A DNA stretch of 64,000 bases from Symbiodinium natans (lineage: Eukaryota; Sar; Dinophyceae; Suessiales; Symbiodiniaceae), in NCBI GenBank assembly GCA_905221605.1, contig CAJNDS010002436.1:264079-328078 (forward strand), given 5' to 3'. The notes below the pieces were generated by a model. That model was not told the origin of the DNA. It did not search any database and saw only the letters and a list, made by a program, of their open reading frames with translations. Below, piece after piece: positions 10,645 through 21,684 of this stretch (the stretch's first letter is position 1; each line of letters opens with the position of its first letter). The translations under genes and the position numbers were made by a program.

Positions 10645-11357
10645 CTGAAGCAACGAGTCCCTAGAGTCTCAGATCCGCCGAACAAGCGAAGGTTGAAGTC
10701 TCCTTACTTGATGCGCTTCATCTGGTAGCAAGGACACGGACGTCGTGGCTCAGCTGTTCTAGTGTAGCCTATTTATGAACGACAGTTACGCAAAGTGAAT
10801 CAAATGCCGACAACCGTGAGCTTTCATGATTTGTGTTTTACAGCGCTTGTTTTTTTCTCGGAGTTTCAAAGTATAAAGGCTGAAGCTGGAGATACCTTCA
10901 CGCCCAATACAATGCCAATACAGGCGCAGTTTTTTTTTCAAGCATTTCCGGCGTCCTCTTTTGTGCTTTCCTTGGTTTCTGTGCGAGGGTCCACAGCCTG
11001 GAACCCCCGCGGCATCGGATTGCGGCTCCTCCAAGCTGTTCGGGCAGGTCCCACAGGTGAGGGGTGCCGGCTTGTTTTAAAGAAGTATACTCCACTGCAA
11101 AGAGGCAAGCATAATTGTGGGTGATTTATCATTATCAACCTTGGTGTATAACCTGTGAGCCAGCTTCGCCTTGACTGTAACGTTAAAGGCTTGGATCGCT
11201 TGTTTGCTCAGTTGAAGGGGGTGCGAGACTCCTCGAAGAACCCTGTGAGCGTGATCTAAGGAGCCTGCGTTCGGTTCAGACCACCGAAAGCATCCTGGCT
11301 ATGCTCCTACGGCAGGAAGCGGGAAACGAATTATTCGAACCACATAACCTTGAACTG
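10645..11357 (+). CDS. Further exons downstream of the Cys/His-rich segment
   Basis: Three open stretches have good borders. 10645-10691 is basic (LKQRVPRVSDPPNKR). 10943-11056 lies between a T-rich acceptor (TTTTTTTTTCAAG) and the donor GTGAGG and reads 38 codons ending SSKLFGQVPQ. 11212-11357 is 48 codons, acidic and Leu-rich (SILAMLLRQEAGNELFEPHN), with donor GTACAT. Phase joins 10374 to 10645 but not the next two junctions, so an exon or border is wrong or missing. They are placed with the neighbouring genes by strand only. Confidence 0.3.
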
Positions 11358-11569
11358 GTACATGAGTCGAGGATCAGCTGGGAAGTTCGGCAAGATTCGG
11401 GAGCTTCGAGGATTCCTGAGGGGTGTCTCAGGACCCTTTAAGGGCAGGCCGAGGCTCCGTGCAACCTCTGCTGCCTCTGCTCTGCAAGTTTGCCCTTGTA
11501 ACGCAAGGAAGGCACTTTAAAAGTTCCTACTGCGAACTCTCACAACTTCTTAATGTGTCTTAGTAGCAG

Positions 11570-12561
11570 AACCTGGGTACACAAGGCTTGGCTGCGTTGC
11601 AACTACAACAGACGTGGTCTAGTCGACTTTCTCTACTTCACACCTTTGCATGCTTCTGAGCCTTCAAGGTTAAAAACCGAAAGTCAGAAGCCACAAGAGA
11701 TGCGCTTTCGCTGTATCATGGCGGGCTTCGACCCTGATGACGCTGGTGAAATGCAAGAATTCTTGCGAGTCTCCGCGCTGCGACTCGCCTCAATAAGATG
11801 CGGCAACTGCACCTAGCGGCTAGAGCAACGATATCGATCGCTCTACGCTGATGCAGGGGATGTGAGACAGAAAGAGTTGGATCCAGATCACCCAGCCAGC
11901 ATGGAGGAACCATCGAAACTTTCAACCGACTGGTAAGATGGCCAGGAAGACTTTCGCATAATTACAGGAACAGTTGGACTTCCAATAAATAGATTATATA
12001 GATGTAGCCTTGAGGGAACCCGACTGCAATCTTAAGCTCAACAGTTTCTGACCGCTAAGACACCCACTGTTACTGCTTGCATCCGGTCGTGAGTCATGAG
12101 TCTCGCAAGCTGCTTCGGGATCCCTCAGGGAGGCCCTGGAAGATGACAATCCGCTGCCTGGCCAAGTGCAGCCAGTGGCGCCGACTGCTGCAACGGCCCC
12201 AGTTGCCACAGCCTTGTCCAAAGGTCAGCTGTGCGGGCATTCAGCGGTGCATGTTGTGGCGGATCCAAGGTCCAGACTGTGCATCCTCACTCCGAAAGCA
12301 AAGCGACGGTCAACAGCCACAGCATCGACGGCACCAAGGAGGAGTAACCAAAAGACACCAAGACCAAACGTACACTGCACATGTTGGGGTGTCAGAGCTC
12401 TGTAAGTTCGGAGTGGGGTGTCGATGGGATGTTGAACAGGAAGGTCTGCCAACACTGTCTCGAGCAGCAAAGCATGCCTCAGGAGCCTGTAGAAGTCGTG
12501 GATCGAAGCGAGCAGCAGGCGAAGGAGCCTGCAAGTTTTTCTGCACTGCTGTCGGTGCGAC
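11570..12561 (+). CDS. Exon cluster, Ala/Pro-rich then acidic, unidentified
   Basis: 11570-11617 (NLGTQGLAALQLQQTW) joins in phase with 11357 and with 12129. 12129-12405 opens EALEDDNPLPGQVQPVAPTA and continues basic to a stop at 12405, or splices at GTCAGC (12224). 12440-12561 follows an AACAG acceptor and reads KVCQHCLEQQSMPQEPVEVV, then an Arg/Ser/Glu-rich stretch. Low-complexity Ala/Pro/Gln content and the two-Cys motif fit a disordered or Gag-like protein equally well. No domain is recognised. The dispersed repeat copy at 11750 sits inside the first intron. Confidence 0.3.
11752..11800 (+). repeat. Dispersed repeat copy 2 (pair with 1862)
   Basis: Shares ATGCAAGAATTCTTGCG and GCTGCGACTCG with the copy at 1870. 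The same reading frame is conserved between the copies (NARILASLRAATRLN). Confidence 0.5.
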
Positions 12562-12865
12562 GTGGTCTGAACGGACATGAACAATGCGGGGCGCCAACAC
12601 TCTCATCCTCATGAGCAACTGTATGTTGCCTGTGCAATTGGTCAGAGTTGCAGTGTGTTGTTTAGAGTTATCATGGAAATGTTGAGTGTCCAATCGAGAA
12701 ATTGGAATCCACCAGGTGTTTTTCCAGAGTGGGTAGCATGCCTTGCGTGACATGTGGCATCAATGTTTTGCCAGAGCATTGTCTAATCGATCCGTCTCTT
12801 CACCGACAACAGCTTCGGGAGGTCCTAGTCGCCCATGGTTGCCCTCCATGTGCTTACAATCTTAG

Positions 12866-13149
12866 CAGATGCAGGAGGCGCAGCTCAAGGCCACGCTGGA
12901 CAGACTTGCAGACGCCATGCTGGAATCACAGGCCGAGGATGCTGCCACAGTGAGGGCCAAAGCGAGCTGCTGCAAAGTGGGAAAAGCAAGATCCCACCAC
13001 ATCGAGCCCCTAGTCCCGCGATGAGAGCCGAGGTCTCACAGACCATGAAGGAGGTGCGAAATTTTCAAGAGCAGTCAGCCAACTTCCACAAGGAGCAGCA
13101 GAATCTTGGTTGGCAAGAATACCTGCATCACGAAAGCAAGCATAGCTGA
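12866..13149 (+). CDS. 3' end of a coiled-coil protein gene (two exons)
   Basis: Exon 12866-12949 reads QMQEAQLKATLDRLADAMLE, then SQAEDAAT, and ends at a strong donor GTGAGG. Terminal exon 13042-13149 follows TCTCACAG and reads TMKEVRNFQEQSANFHKEQQ, then NLGWQEYLHHESKHS and TGA. Both junction phases are 0. The Gln/Glu/Lys/Leu make-up is typical of a coiled coil and very unlike the surrounding antisense frames. 20 of 28 third positions in the first exon are G or C. It probably closes the gene whose exons begin at 8962 or 11570, but continuity is not shown. Confidence 0.5.
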
Positions 13150-13489
13150 CCTGCCATGTCAATCTTGAAGCAGTGGTATTTGCCAGCTCCCCCACGGCCC
13201 TCCCCCCAGACTCCGCTCCATTATCACCCAGAATTGTACATACGGTCAACCATGCATTGATTTGACCGTTGCCCACTTGCGCTCCAATCTCTGTTTTGTG
13301 TTTGTGTGTGTGTGCGTGCACATCCGAATCTCGCTCTCGGCTAAGACACCTGGCAGACACCTGGTAGTGTTTCACCAGTCTGCACCACCCATCCTTCCAC
13401 AACGGGCCCCAACAACCTTGTCAAGAAGAACAACAAGATCCTCGGAATCATGCCTTCCCGAAGTCCTCACCCTAAACCCCTGAGCCCTA

Positions 13490-14060
13490 AGCTCTTCTCT
13501 CGTTTCTTTTACATCTGTCTCTTCTCTCTCACCTCTTTCTTCTTTTTCTTGCCTTGCTTCTCTCTCTCTCTCTTCTCCCTCTTCTTTGTGCGCTCTCTCT
13601 CTCTCTCTGTTCTGTCGCTCTGTCTCCTCTCTCTTCTCTCGCTCTCTATCCTCTCTCTTCTCTTTCTCTCCTCTCTCTTCTCTTTCTCTCTCTCCTTCTC
13701 TTTCTCTTTCTCTTTCTCTTTTCTCTTTTCTCTTTTCTCTTTTCTCTTTTCTCTTTTCTCTTTTCTCTTTCCCTTTCCCTTTCCCTTTCCCGTTCCCGTT
13801 CCCTTTCCCTTTCCCTTTTCTCTTTCCCTTTCACTTTCCCTTTCCCCTTCCCCTTTCCCCTTCCCTTTCTCTTTCTCTTTCTCTTTTTCTTTTTCTTCCT
13901 CTGCCTCTTCCTCTTCCTCTTCCTCTTGCTCTTCCTGTTGCTCTTCCTCTTCCTCTCCCTCTTCCTCTTCCTCTTTCTCTTCCTCTTCCTCTTTCTCTTT
14001 CTCCTTGCTCCTTCTCCTTTTCTTTTTCTTTCTCATTCTCTTTCTCTTTCTCTTGCTACC
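13490..14060. repeat. 570-bp polypyrimidine tract (TCTCTT / CTTTCC / TTCCTC)
   Basis: The + strand is nearly free of purines, passing through CTCTCT, TTTCTC, CCCTTT and TTCCTC phases. Every frame is open on one strand, giving Ser/Phe/Leu or Glu/Lys/Arg products of up to 319 codons that are not genes. Such tracts can form triplexes. Confidence 0.95.
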
Positions 14061-14242
14061 CCTATGCCCCGGAACCCTAAACCCCCGCATGGCGTGCGGG
14101 AGCGGGGGATGGGGGGGGGGACGGACCCAAAACCCCACCATGGATCCGGGTTGGGAAGGGAGGGGGTGTTCCTGATAACTCAAGCCACGTATGCCCGCAC
14201 TTCCTGGGCCCATCCTGCGAAAACCTTCTCTGTGTCACGCAG

Positions 14243-14853
14243 ACAAGGCATCCACCACGACTGCGCGAGCAAAACTCATTCGAGTTCATGTTGTTCGCAC
14301 TGGAGCCAAAAGCGAGCCCCAAGTCTTGGACACCAAGTGCGCCGAGTGAGTGAAGCCTCTACAGATGTGCGAGCCCTATCAGATCTCTACGGCCTAGAAA
14401 GGACTAGAAAACTCAGAGAGAATTGCAATTCGTTCAAACAGAGTTCCGATCCATCAAGTGTTGCTTGTGATGCTCGCAGTTGTGGCCGGGGGGTCTGGCG
14501 AGGCTGTTCTTAAACACCGCTCCATGTTCGGAGACATACAGTGTGGGATTTAGGAATTCATGTCCATGGAAAAGAAGAGTAAAAAGCCTCGGCCACGCCA
14601 AGGGCAGTTCGCAAGGAGCTCAGCTCGCACGCCCAGAAAGCCCAGGAAGGCGCTCGGGGGCAAATGCTATTGACTTCAAAGAAGCACAGCACTTTCACAC
14701 CTTGTTGCTTTCTAGAGAACTTATTGCAGCATGCAGGGGAGCATGTGCAGGTTTTACCGGAGTAGCCTCCGACAGGTGCCAGCCAGCTCGCGGACCGGTT
14801 TCAGTCGACGGACCTCCACGCGCTTCAGGCAAGGAGCCTAGGAGGGCCTAGGA
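14243..14853 (+). CDS. Exons of an unidentified gene
   Basis: Exon 14243-14345 lies between GTCACGCAG and a consensus donor GTGAGT and reads KASTTTARAKLIRVHVVRTG, then AKSEPQVLDTKCAE. Further open stretches are about 14480-14545 (VVAGGSGEAVLKHRSMFGDI), 14597-14750 (RKELSSHAQKAQEGARGQ) and a terminal 14775-14853 (ASQLADRFQSTDLHALQARS, stop). Borders between the last three are unclear. One would need a 25-base intron, which is too short to accept without RNA data. No family is recognised. Confidence 0.35.
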
Positions 14854-15233
14854 TGGTAGCTGGGTAGTTGTACCTGTTGTGTTGTTCTGCTTGGTCTGCT
14901 TAGTTGTACCATGTACTTTGGCTCACTGGTACGACTTTTGCTCCACCGCAGCCGGAAGCCCTTCGCTGCTCACGGTGTCGCGTGAACTTATATCAATATC
15001 ATGATCGCAGTCACTAAGAACCTGGCGTGCAAACCTGAGATTGAATCCCGCAGGAAGGGAAAGGGAAAGGGTTAGTGTGTTAAGTGAACGACTGTACAAA
15101 GAAAGATCCCAAACCGAAGACTCATGTACCATCCACAGGATTTTAGTATTACCCTCATGAATTTCCCGTGCGTTTGACTGTTGGACCTTATGTTGTAGTG
15201 CAACAGACCACAGAATTACACAACATTTCACAG

Positions 15234-16784
15234 GGTACAGCCAGGAAGGTGGGCAGGTGTCCTTGGAGGCGTTGGAAGAAGATGTGCATGCTAGAGCCTT
15301 GTAGGGTGCCCATCAAGCAGCATGCAGGGGTGACAAGCTGCAGTTCCAAATCCCTAAACCCACGGAGTTGGTGTGCTGGTGAGGACCTACCTGAGCGCAT
15401 CAACAAGCTTGCGCAGCTGGCCAAGGCCAGTGCTAGGGCAAGCCGAAACGCGGTATGACGCAAAGTAAAGATGCGCAACAATCGGCACACAAATGTTACA
15501 GCTCTGAGGCCTCCCGCCGGGCTGTGGAAAGTCCCGGGGCTGAATATGGCTCCGCTCACGGGCTCACGGTGTGTTTTTTATCCGAGATTCTCCGAGACTG
15601 ACCTCATCTAGCTTTTGCTCTTTCCCCTTCGCCAGTGCGCCGTTTCGACATTTCGAAGATTGCCGAGGTGGCAAGCCCGGTTTTGGCTCGGACCCCTTGA
15701 AGCGCTTGGAACAAAGCATCACTATGATCGCCGTGCCATGCCTGGGAATTGTTGAGCTTGAGTCGTGCAGATCCGTATGACATGTACGTAACGGAAGCTT
15801 GCAGTGCTAACCAGATTTCGCTGAGCCAAAGACACCCAAAAGAGACGCACCACAAACAGTTTGTTTTCAGTTCTGGCCTCATCACCTTTGTTTGTGTTGT
15901 CTCCACGCTTGTCATATTTTTTGTCGCCCTAGCTTCTGGTGGGTTCTCCTGTCCTCCTATTCTCTTACAGATGCCTTCCAGGTTGCCATAGGTTGCCTTT
16001 GCTTTCGGTTTCCACGGGGTTCCCCGCTGGCGCGCCCCTTCACGGTTTCCCTTGCCCCCCATTCCTCTCCCGTCCCCACCCCCCTCCCTCCTTGAAGGAT
16101 GTGTCTTGCTGAGCAACTGACCTTGGTTTGCCTCCAGCTCTCAGGACCGCTGCAGGCAATACACGGCTGAAGTCGAGGCTTTGCTGCTGCTGCTGCGGTT
16201 GCTTGTATCAGTGCGGCGTGGCCTGAGGACTTTCAAGAACGGATTTGCGGATGGTGTAAGTCTAAGTTGGACATAGTTGGACTGTGTTGCAGGCCCAGCA
16301 TGACCTGAAAGCCATGCTTCGCCGCCTGATCTCGAATCTGGTGCTTTGGCCCGAACTCACAGCACGTCAGGTGTCTAGGATCGTCCAAGCATCGCTGGGC
16401 TCACTTCCTGCCTGCTTCCGTTTCACAGGGTTGCCTCTTGTCCGAGGAAGCGATGGAAGCTGCACAAGATGGGCAAACTGAGCGGCAAGCTGAGCGGCAA
16501 TCTGATCGGAGAGTGCAACGGCAAGCTGGGCCACCTACCGGTGAGCGACAAGATTCGTCCCGGAGCAAAAAGCCAGCAAAGCCTCACCTGCGGCTTTGAC
16601 ATCCTTTCTTACCCGAAGAATGGCTACGATGCGGTCTCACAAGCTTTCTCAGGATCCGGGCCCTTGTAAAACTCAGGATATCTTGGATTGTTTTTGGACC
16701 GCAGCATGTGCCAAAGCGACGCAAGTCCGGAGGAAGCCAAATTACAATGCACGTGCACACTTCCCGCCTCCATTCAGGAAGTAG
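15234..16784 (+). CDS. Seven-exon model of an unidentified helical protein
   Basis: Proposed exons: 15234-15300, 15344-15452, 15636-15774, 16145-16255, 16293-16370, 16429-16540 and a terminal 16705-16784. Phase agrees at every junction except 15452/15636. Residues run from an acidic helix (GGQVSLEALEEDVHARAL) through a basic one (PERINKLAQLAKASARASRN), a Leu-rich segment (EVEALLLLLRLLVSVRRGLR) and AQHDLKAMLRRLISNLV to a Gln/Arg/Glu-rich stretch (EAMEAAQDGQTERQAERQSD). The acceptor at 15635 has a good pyrimidine tract. Introns 15301-15343 (43 bases) and 16256-16292 (37 bases) are unusually short but bridge in-frame stops. An alternative last exon is the one at 16907. Confidence 0.4.
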
Positions 16785-16906
16785 AGATGCTTCCTGGATG
16801 TGTTGGATGTGGTTGCGACCTCTGTCTGATCGCATTGTAGGATCTGTCTTGAAATCTGGTTACTAAAGGACCTTTTTTGAACTTCTACCACGCAAAATTC
16901 GTACAG

Positions 16907-17115
16907 GTAGATATCGGTCATGCTTGGACGCCATCAATCACTTCAGCATCTTGCCAGCGCCCCAAAACCGTCGACCGCCCATCAAATTGCAGATTAACCA
17001 TGTCCACGACAGCTTCTCGCCGCAAGCCCGGTTGTGCTCGATGGCAGAGGTTCGTTTGTTGCAGGGGAACCGTCCCCGGTTGCACAGCTTGGCCCAGGCT
17101 AATCCTGAGCACTAG
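16907..17115 (+). CDS. Terminal exon candidate, basic protein
   Basis: It follows CGTACAG and is open for 69 codons to TAG at 17113-17115. It reads YRSCLDAINHFSILPAPQNR, then IKLQINHVHDSFSP and ends HSLAQANPEH. Its entry phase also fits the exon ending at 16540, so it could replace 16705-16784 as the end of that gene. Confidence 0.3.
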
Positions 17116-17323
17116 GGTTCAAGACTGATGCTTTGCCATGCATGGTGGAAATGGAAGCCATCGCAAAGCGAAGATGGGAAATGTGTGCAGCCTTGTTATG
17201 AGCCGCATGTTTGTAGTTCGGGAAGCCCTACGTTTGCGCTCGATTTGGGGGTGAAGGCTTCGGAAACCAGCCTGGTTTGTCTCGCGTGCTTGTTTTTGTC
17301 ACCCCTCGTCTATTGCGCTTCAG

Positions 17324-17772
17324 AATCTCCGAGCTCCACCTGACAGTTCTTATGCACTTCCAGCACCGGCCTCTGACCCCCCGGTGGCTGACCCTCCTGT
17401 GCACCTAAATCCTCGGCTGCGGGGATACTTGAATGCCAAAACGCTACAACGGACGAACAAGTTTCGTTTGATGTGAGAAGGAAGCTGGCAAAGTGAGCCT
17501 TCATCGCTTCCCGGCTCACAGCTTTGCGAAGGGCCTCTAAGGCCGAGGCACATCATCCTTCCGCGCCTGCTCATCAGAGCATGGCTGCATGCCCAAGGCC
17601 TGGCTGGTTGTGTTGCAGTAGGACGTGTTCAAAACAATACAAGAACGCTGTCGTTCGCACCGTGCCAACAGGCGATCAACGAGTCGAAGTTCTTTGAGGA
17701 GCGACTTGCAAGTTCGGAACTCTCCATCTTATCTCATGTTCCTGGAAACAGTGGACCAGCTATTGAAGCTTA
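17324..17772 (+). CDS. Two-exon 3' gene segment, unidentified
   Basis: Exon 17324-17472 follows a long pyrimidine-rich acceptor (TTGTTTTTGTCACCCC...CTTCAG) and ends at donor GTGAGA. It reads a Pro-rich part (PAPASDPPVADPPVHLNPRL), then LNAKTLQRTNKFRL. A second exon, best entered at the AG before 17547, runs to TAG at 17770-17772 (GCVAVGRVQNNTRTLSFAPC, then SKFFEERLASSELSILSHVP). A possible first exon starts at 17174 with MGNVCSLVM, which looks like an N-myristoylation signal, but its phase does not join directly. Confidence 0.4.
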
Positions 17773-17955
17773 GATGTCGGGACTGGGGGCCAGTTTGAGT
17801 TTGTGAGGATCCGAGCCGAACAGCGGCTCTTCGTTGCATTGTATATCTATATCTTTGTCTATCTATGGTCCGTTTCTTGCATATCCGTGTCTCTAAACTT
17901 CGGGTTTCCTTTGCCCAAGCCAGCCCAAACTTTTTCTACTGCGGGGTCGGGCAAG

Positions 17956-18060
17956 CGGTTGGTGGAAGTCGCTGGAAACAGTTTCTTTGATCCCCATGAT
18001 GATGCTGAGAATGTGGTCCGGACTGGGCGCGCACACTTAGGCAATCTCGAAGAGCCCTAA
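17956..18060 (+). CDS. Short terminal exon candidate
   Basis: Open from an AAG border to TAA at 18058-18060. It reads VEVAGNSFFDPHDDAENVVR then GRAHLGNLEEP. Acidic and soluble. No family is recognised. It lies 180 bases after the previous stop and 48 before the next exon, so gene boundaries here are guesses. Confidence 0.28.
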   Translation, partial: RLVEVAGNSFFDPHDDAENVVRTGRAHLGNLEEP

Positions 18061-18107
18061 ATATCATGTCAATCTAACACAGACCATGTGCCATGCACTT
18101 AGTGCAG

Positions 18108-19571
18108 GATTTCGAGGAAGGAAACGATGCTGCGAATGCGATGGACGCTTTGGCAGTTGGGGCTTCAGGGCTATCCTGGATTGGAGGGATCAAGTGGGGT
18201 CAAGCATGTCGAAGCATCGCTTCCTGCGAACACGTTCGCCCAATTCTTTTTCACCAAGTTGAATCGGTTAGGATAAAAACATGTGCGCACACACACGACT
18301 TCTAACACCTTCTTGCAATATTTGGTAACTTAAAGTGTGGGAGCTAGCATGTGCGGCCTGGACGTGGTGCTCCATTTTCCAACAGGTTGCTCATAATTAC
18401 TCTGCATTTGCAGTGCCCTGCAATCCTTTCGTTGTTGCATCATCTTTTCGAATCTTTCCCCTTCACGGGAAAGCCACGAGGTGGTGGCTGGCAGTGGCAT
18501 CGGGAAAAGTGTTACCTTGCCATGCAGCGGCGCTGCCCCAAGTCAACAGCAACTTGGTTCTCCAAACGTGAGCCAATGGGAAGGTCGCTAGAGGTCGACA
18601 AACGAGTGGTTTGGCATTTTGAGTTGTGAACGCCCTGCCTTGACATTCTTGAAATGTTGATGCGCGCATCGACAATAGACGGAGAGAAAAGAGTGAGACG
18701 TCCTTGAGTACTGGTATGATTAAAACAGCAGGCAAACCTACTGAATTCGCAAGAGCTCTCGCAGCAGGGCCACAAACAGCTCACGCCTGTTTTGCAGCTT
18801 TCAGGGGTCGACGTCAATGCAGCGGGAGATGCATTGAAGACCTTCGGTGCAGCAGCTGGCAGAAATTCATCGGAATGCTTACGGTTCAAGGTTTCAACAC
18901 GGTATGGCAATCGCTTCAGCAATTGCTCTGAGGGTTCGATTGCATGGGGTCGCACAAATGCTTGAACGAGCATGGTCTGCAGCATTGTCGGGCTGTAGTT
19001 GATGCCCACGAGACTGAGACTCCTGCGTTGGGTTTGTACTTGTAGCCAATGGAAGTTTGTTACGCGCTTCCTCAGGTTCTTCTCACAACAAACGGAACCG
19101 TGCTGCCGACCACTGCCTTCAAGGACCTGGCTGTCAAAACTTGGCAGGCCAGTTGGGAGGGCCATGAGATCCCTAGAAGAAACCCGAGTACATATACATA
19201 CATATGCAAAAGGTACTGTTTGCCCTTAAATACAGATACAACCAACGCCACAAGGCGGCAACCCTTATTGTGGCATGTATGTTGCTGGGCTGCCCATCCT
19301 AATTCCCAGCAGCCTGGATGAACCATCCCAGGCGGCTGGATACAGGGGTGGTACGGCGCAGTTGCCTGGCTGGCTTGTGATTTTCAATGGATTTCTCGCA
19401 AGAAAGCTCTTGGACACTGCTGCGCGCTTTCGGCAAGCATCGGGCCAGAATCTTCGATTTGCCCTGGGGGATCTTTGGGGGGGGATACTTTTTTTGTGGC
19501 CCGTTGGTCCTCTGGTCTGCCAGCCTCTGGTCCCATGCATGGTGCTGTGGTCCTCTGTTTTCTGTTGTTAA
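18108..19571 (+). CDS. Five-exon model of a membrane protein, unidentified
   Basis: Exons: 18108-18257 (NDAANAMDALAVGASGLSWI), 18474-18567 (basic, WQWHREKCYLAMQRRC, donor GTGAGC), 18765-18890 (LSGVDVNAAGDALKTFGAAA), 19046-19187 (LPQVLLTTNGTVLPTTAFKD) and 19310-19571 to a stop. The last exon has a hydrophobic run LPGWLVIFNGFLARKLLD and a strongly hydrophobic tail (LWGGILFLWPVGPLVCQPLV), so the protein is probably membrane-bound. Phase fits at 18257/18474 and 18890/19046 but not at the other two junctions. A 217-codon antisense frame (18512-19165) competes. The + model is preferred for its splice borders and composition. Confidence 0.38.
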
Positions 19572-19821
19572 AACGACACCTCGTTGAATGAGCCCAATGT
19601 GATCAACTCAACGTTGAATGACTGCTGAAAGCTATATGCAGCTCAAGACTGGATCCATGTGCGACTGCAAAGAATTTTTCCAAAAGGCATCGACCATTGA
19701 CTCTGTGTGCTGTGGTGTGTCTGGGAGTAGGTTGACTGTGATCGGAACTGACGCTCGGTACTGAGTACCCAGATTTTTTCATTGAAGTTCGCATGGTGGC
19801 AGAGCTTCGCTTTCAGAATCA

Positions 19822-20062
19822 GAACGAGATGGGGAGGGAGGGAGAGGGAGGGAGAGGGAGGGAGAGGGAGGGAGAGGGAGGGAGAGGGAGGGAGAGGGAG
19901 GGAGAGGGAGGGGAGGGGGGAGAGGGAGGGAGAGGGAGGGAGAGGGAGGGAGAGCGAGAGAGAGAGATGCAGCGGGCCGTCGCCGCCGGAGTCCCTCTTG
20001 GGAGGCCTCTTCGCTGCTAGAAGAAGAAGAGGGAGGAGGGGAGAGAGAGAGAGAGAGAGACC
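19822..20062. repeat. GGGAGGGAGA array and GA run
   Basis: About a dozen copies of GGGAGGGAGA at 19830-19965, a short non-repeat spacer with GGGCCGTCGCCGCCGGAG, then (GA)n at 20041-20060. The frames through it (Gly/Arg/Glu) are not genes. Confidence 0.9.
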
Positions 20063-20193
20063 CGACCTCCCCGAGCAAACTGAGGATCCCCGAATACCGG
20101 GGCAGGCGCACAGCCAGGGGGTTCGCCCCCACGCCCCAAGAAAGAAAAAAAGAGAGAGAGATGGGTTCGTAAAAAAATATCCGGATCCTGACG

Positions 20194-20445
20194 GTGCAAG
20201 AAGTTGTTTGTGCAGCTGGAATTCACATGGAAGAAGCCAACAAAGTGGAAATTCTTTCGGAAAGGGAGAACATGAATGGAACGGGAACAACCGGGAACCA
20301 CCCCAGCCACGACGTCGTCCTCGACTACCCGATCATCGCCGTAGACGGGAGCACGAAGGCATCAGTGAAAGTGACTGAGCCGACAGTATCCAAAACCAGG
20401 AACAGGTCACGAAGGGAGATCCCCAACATCACCAGTACGAACTAA
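20194..20445 (+). CDS. Open frame, possible terminal exon
   Basis: Open for 83 codons to TAA. The last 50 codons have GC-rich third positions and read DVVLDYPIIAVDGSTKASVK then a Ser/Thr/Arg-rich tail. Two related short frames follow (see the repeat finding at 20190-20640). No family is recognised. Confidence 0.3.
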   Translation: MQEVVCAAGIHMEEANKVEILSERENMNGTGTTGNHPSHDVVLDYPIIAVDGSTKASVKVTEPTVSKTRNRSRREIPNITSTN

Positions 20446-20986
20446 TGCAAGCTGTTTGCCATCTTTACCCTTACACTGAACCAGCATGAGGAGGAAGCAC
20501 CAAGCTGACTAAAAGGGGATCCCACCTCAACCTCGTCTAGATTTCACCTTCACTGGGGGGTTGCCGAAAGTATGGCAAGCTGTGGACCACCTTTACCCTG
20601 AACAACAATGAGGTGACTACTGCCCCACTGTAACATACCATCTACCACGAAGTGCACCCGGGAGTGAAGAAACCATGCATACATATTGTGTTCCCCCCTT
20701 CCAGCTGTCCAAATCTCACATATTTCCTGGGACTCGTGCACTCGCTGTAGAAGTCGTGATGAGTGGGATGGGATGGGAATCAAACAGTGGGTTCTGGGGC
20801 TGCTATGTATTGTATGGGAAAGGGATCTTTGCAACCCATCCACCGTTTCCACAGTAGCAACACAGGGGCACAGTGGAGGACATTCTAATATGAAGCAACT
20901 CCAAGCTTGTGATGTCCGTCTCACCTCCGACTGGATCGCTAGAGCACGTCCCTCGGGACGACCCCCTCGGGGGTTATGTGCTGTGG

Positions 20987-20988
20987 AA

Positions 20989-21038
<50 letters not shown>
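20987..21038. repeat. (GA)n microsatellite
   Basis: About 24 GA units without interruption. They give an Arg/Glu run in forward frames and Ser/Leu in reverse. Confidence 0.95.
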
Positions 21039-21042
<4 letters not shown>

Positions 21043-21507
21043 GGAGTTCGCAGTGAGAGGAATTGGTGGAGGGAGCACCTTGTTCTCTCCAGCAGTGTGC
21101 CATGTGGGGTGTGTTGCCGTCCAGAAAGCCACATGTAAAGAGATGTGTGCACACTTGTCCTCAGGTCACTGTTTGCGAAGGGGGGGGGTTCTGCGCCCGC
21201 CACAGCCGACCCCGTAGCCGACATGGAGAAGAGATGTGGGCTCACTCATGATCAGATCATTCTGCTTGCCAATAAACAAAAGGGCTGCGAAGTAAAGCTT
21301 TCAAACCAAAGATGACAAATCCTCCCTCCATCTTTCCCCTTCCCCCGACAAGAATACTTAAATTTGCGCCCCAACAGTTCTGCGCCCATTTAAACACGAG
21401 GTAGTACGTGTTGTTTGCGTAGCACCCAGTGCCATTGTCTTTGGTTGTAGATTCTGCCACAGGCCGATTGAACATTGTGACCCTGAACGAAAGTTTTTGA
21501 TCACCAG

Positions 21508-21684
21508 GTGTTTCTGATGCGAGTTTTTAGGATTACTGCCGTGGAACGCAGCAGCAAAAAATGGGTGATGTTTTGCAGGAGCATCACGGAATGCTTTCCT
21601 GTTTGTGTGAGCAGCGTCTTTGACATCCTCGTGCTTGCAGCTGACATTTTGCGCTTTCGTGTTGCTTGCGTCTGGCTTGGTTAG
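21508..21684 (+). CDS. Exon candidate with hydrophobic segment
   Basis: It follows ATCACCAG and is open 58 codons to TAG. It reads MRVFRITAVERSSKKWVMFC, then VSSVFDILVLAADILRFRVA, the latter long enough for one membrane helix. A 161-codon antisense frame (21358-21843) overlaps. Strand choice rests only on composition and the acceptor. Confidence 0.27.
   Translation: MFLMRVFRITAVERSSKKWVMFCRSITECFPVCVSSVFDILVLAADILRFRVACVWLG

Noticed and set aside
13450-14513. Forward frames of 241-319 codons and a reverse frame of 234 codons
   Set aside because: They are translations of the polypyrimidine tract (Ser/Phe/Leu or Glu/Lys/Arg only).
14597-14710. Basic 37-codon frame (SKKPRPRQGQFARSSARTPR) as a dinoflagellate nucleoprotein
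   Set aside because: Too short, lacks a recognisable conserved core, and the alternative frame over the same bases fits the neighbouring exons better.
15680-15692. GGTTTTGGCTCGG as a second spliced-leader relic
   Set aside because: Only nine bases match and it lies inside a predicted exon.
18512-19165. Reverse frame of 217 codons
   Set aside because: Likely the antisense shadow of the forward exons at 18765-18890 and 19046-19187, which have splice borders and matching phase. Kept as an open question.
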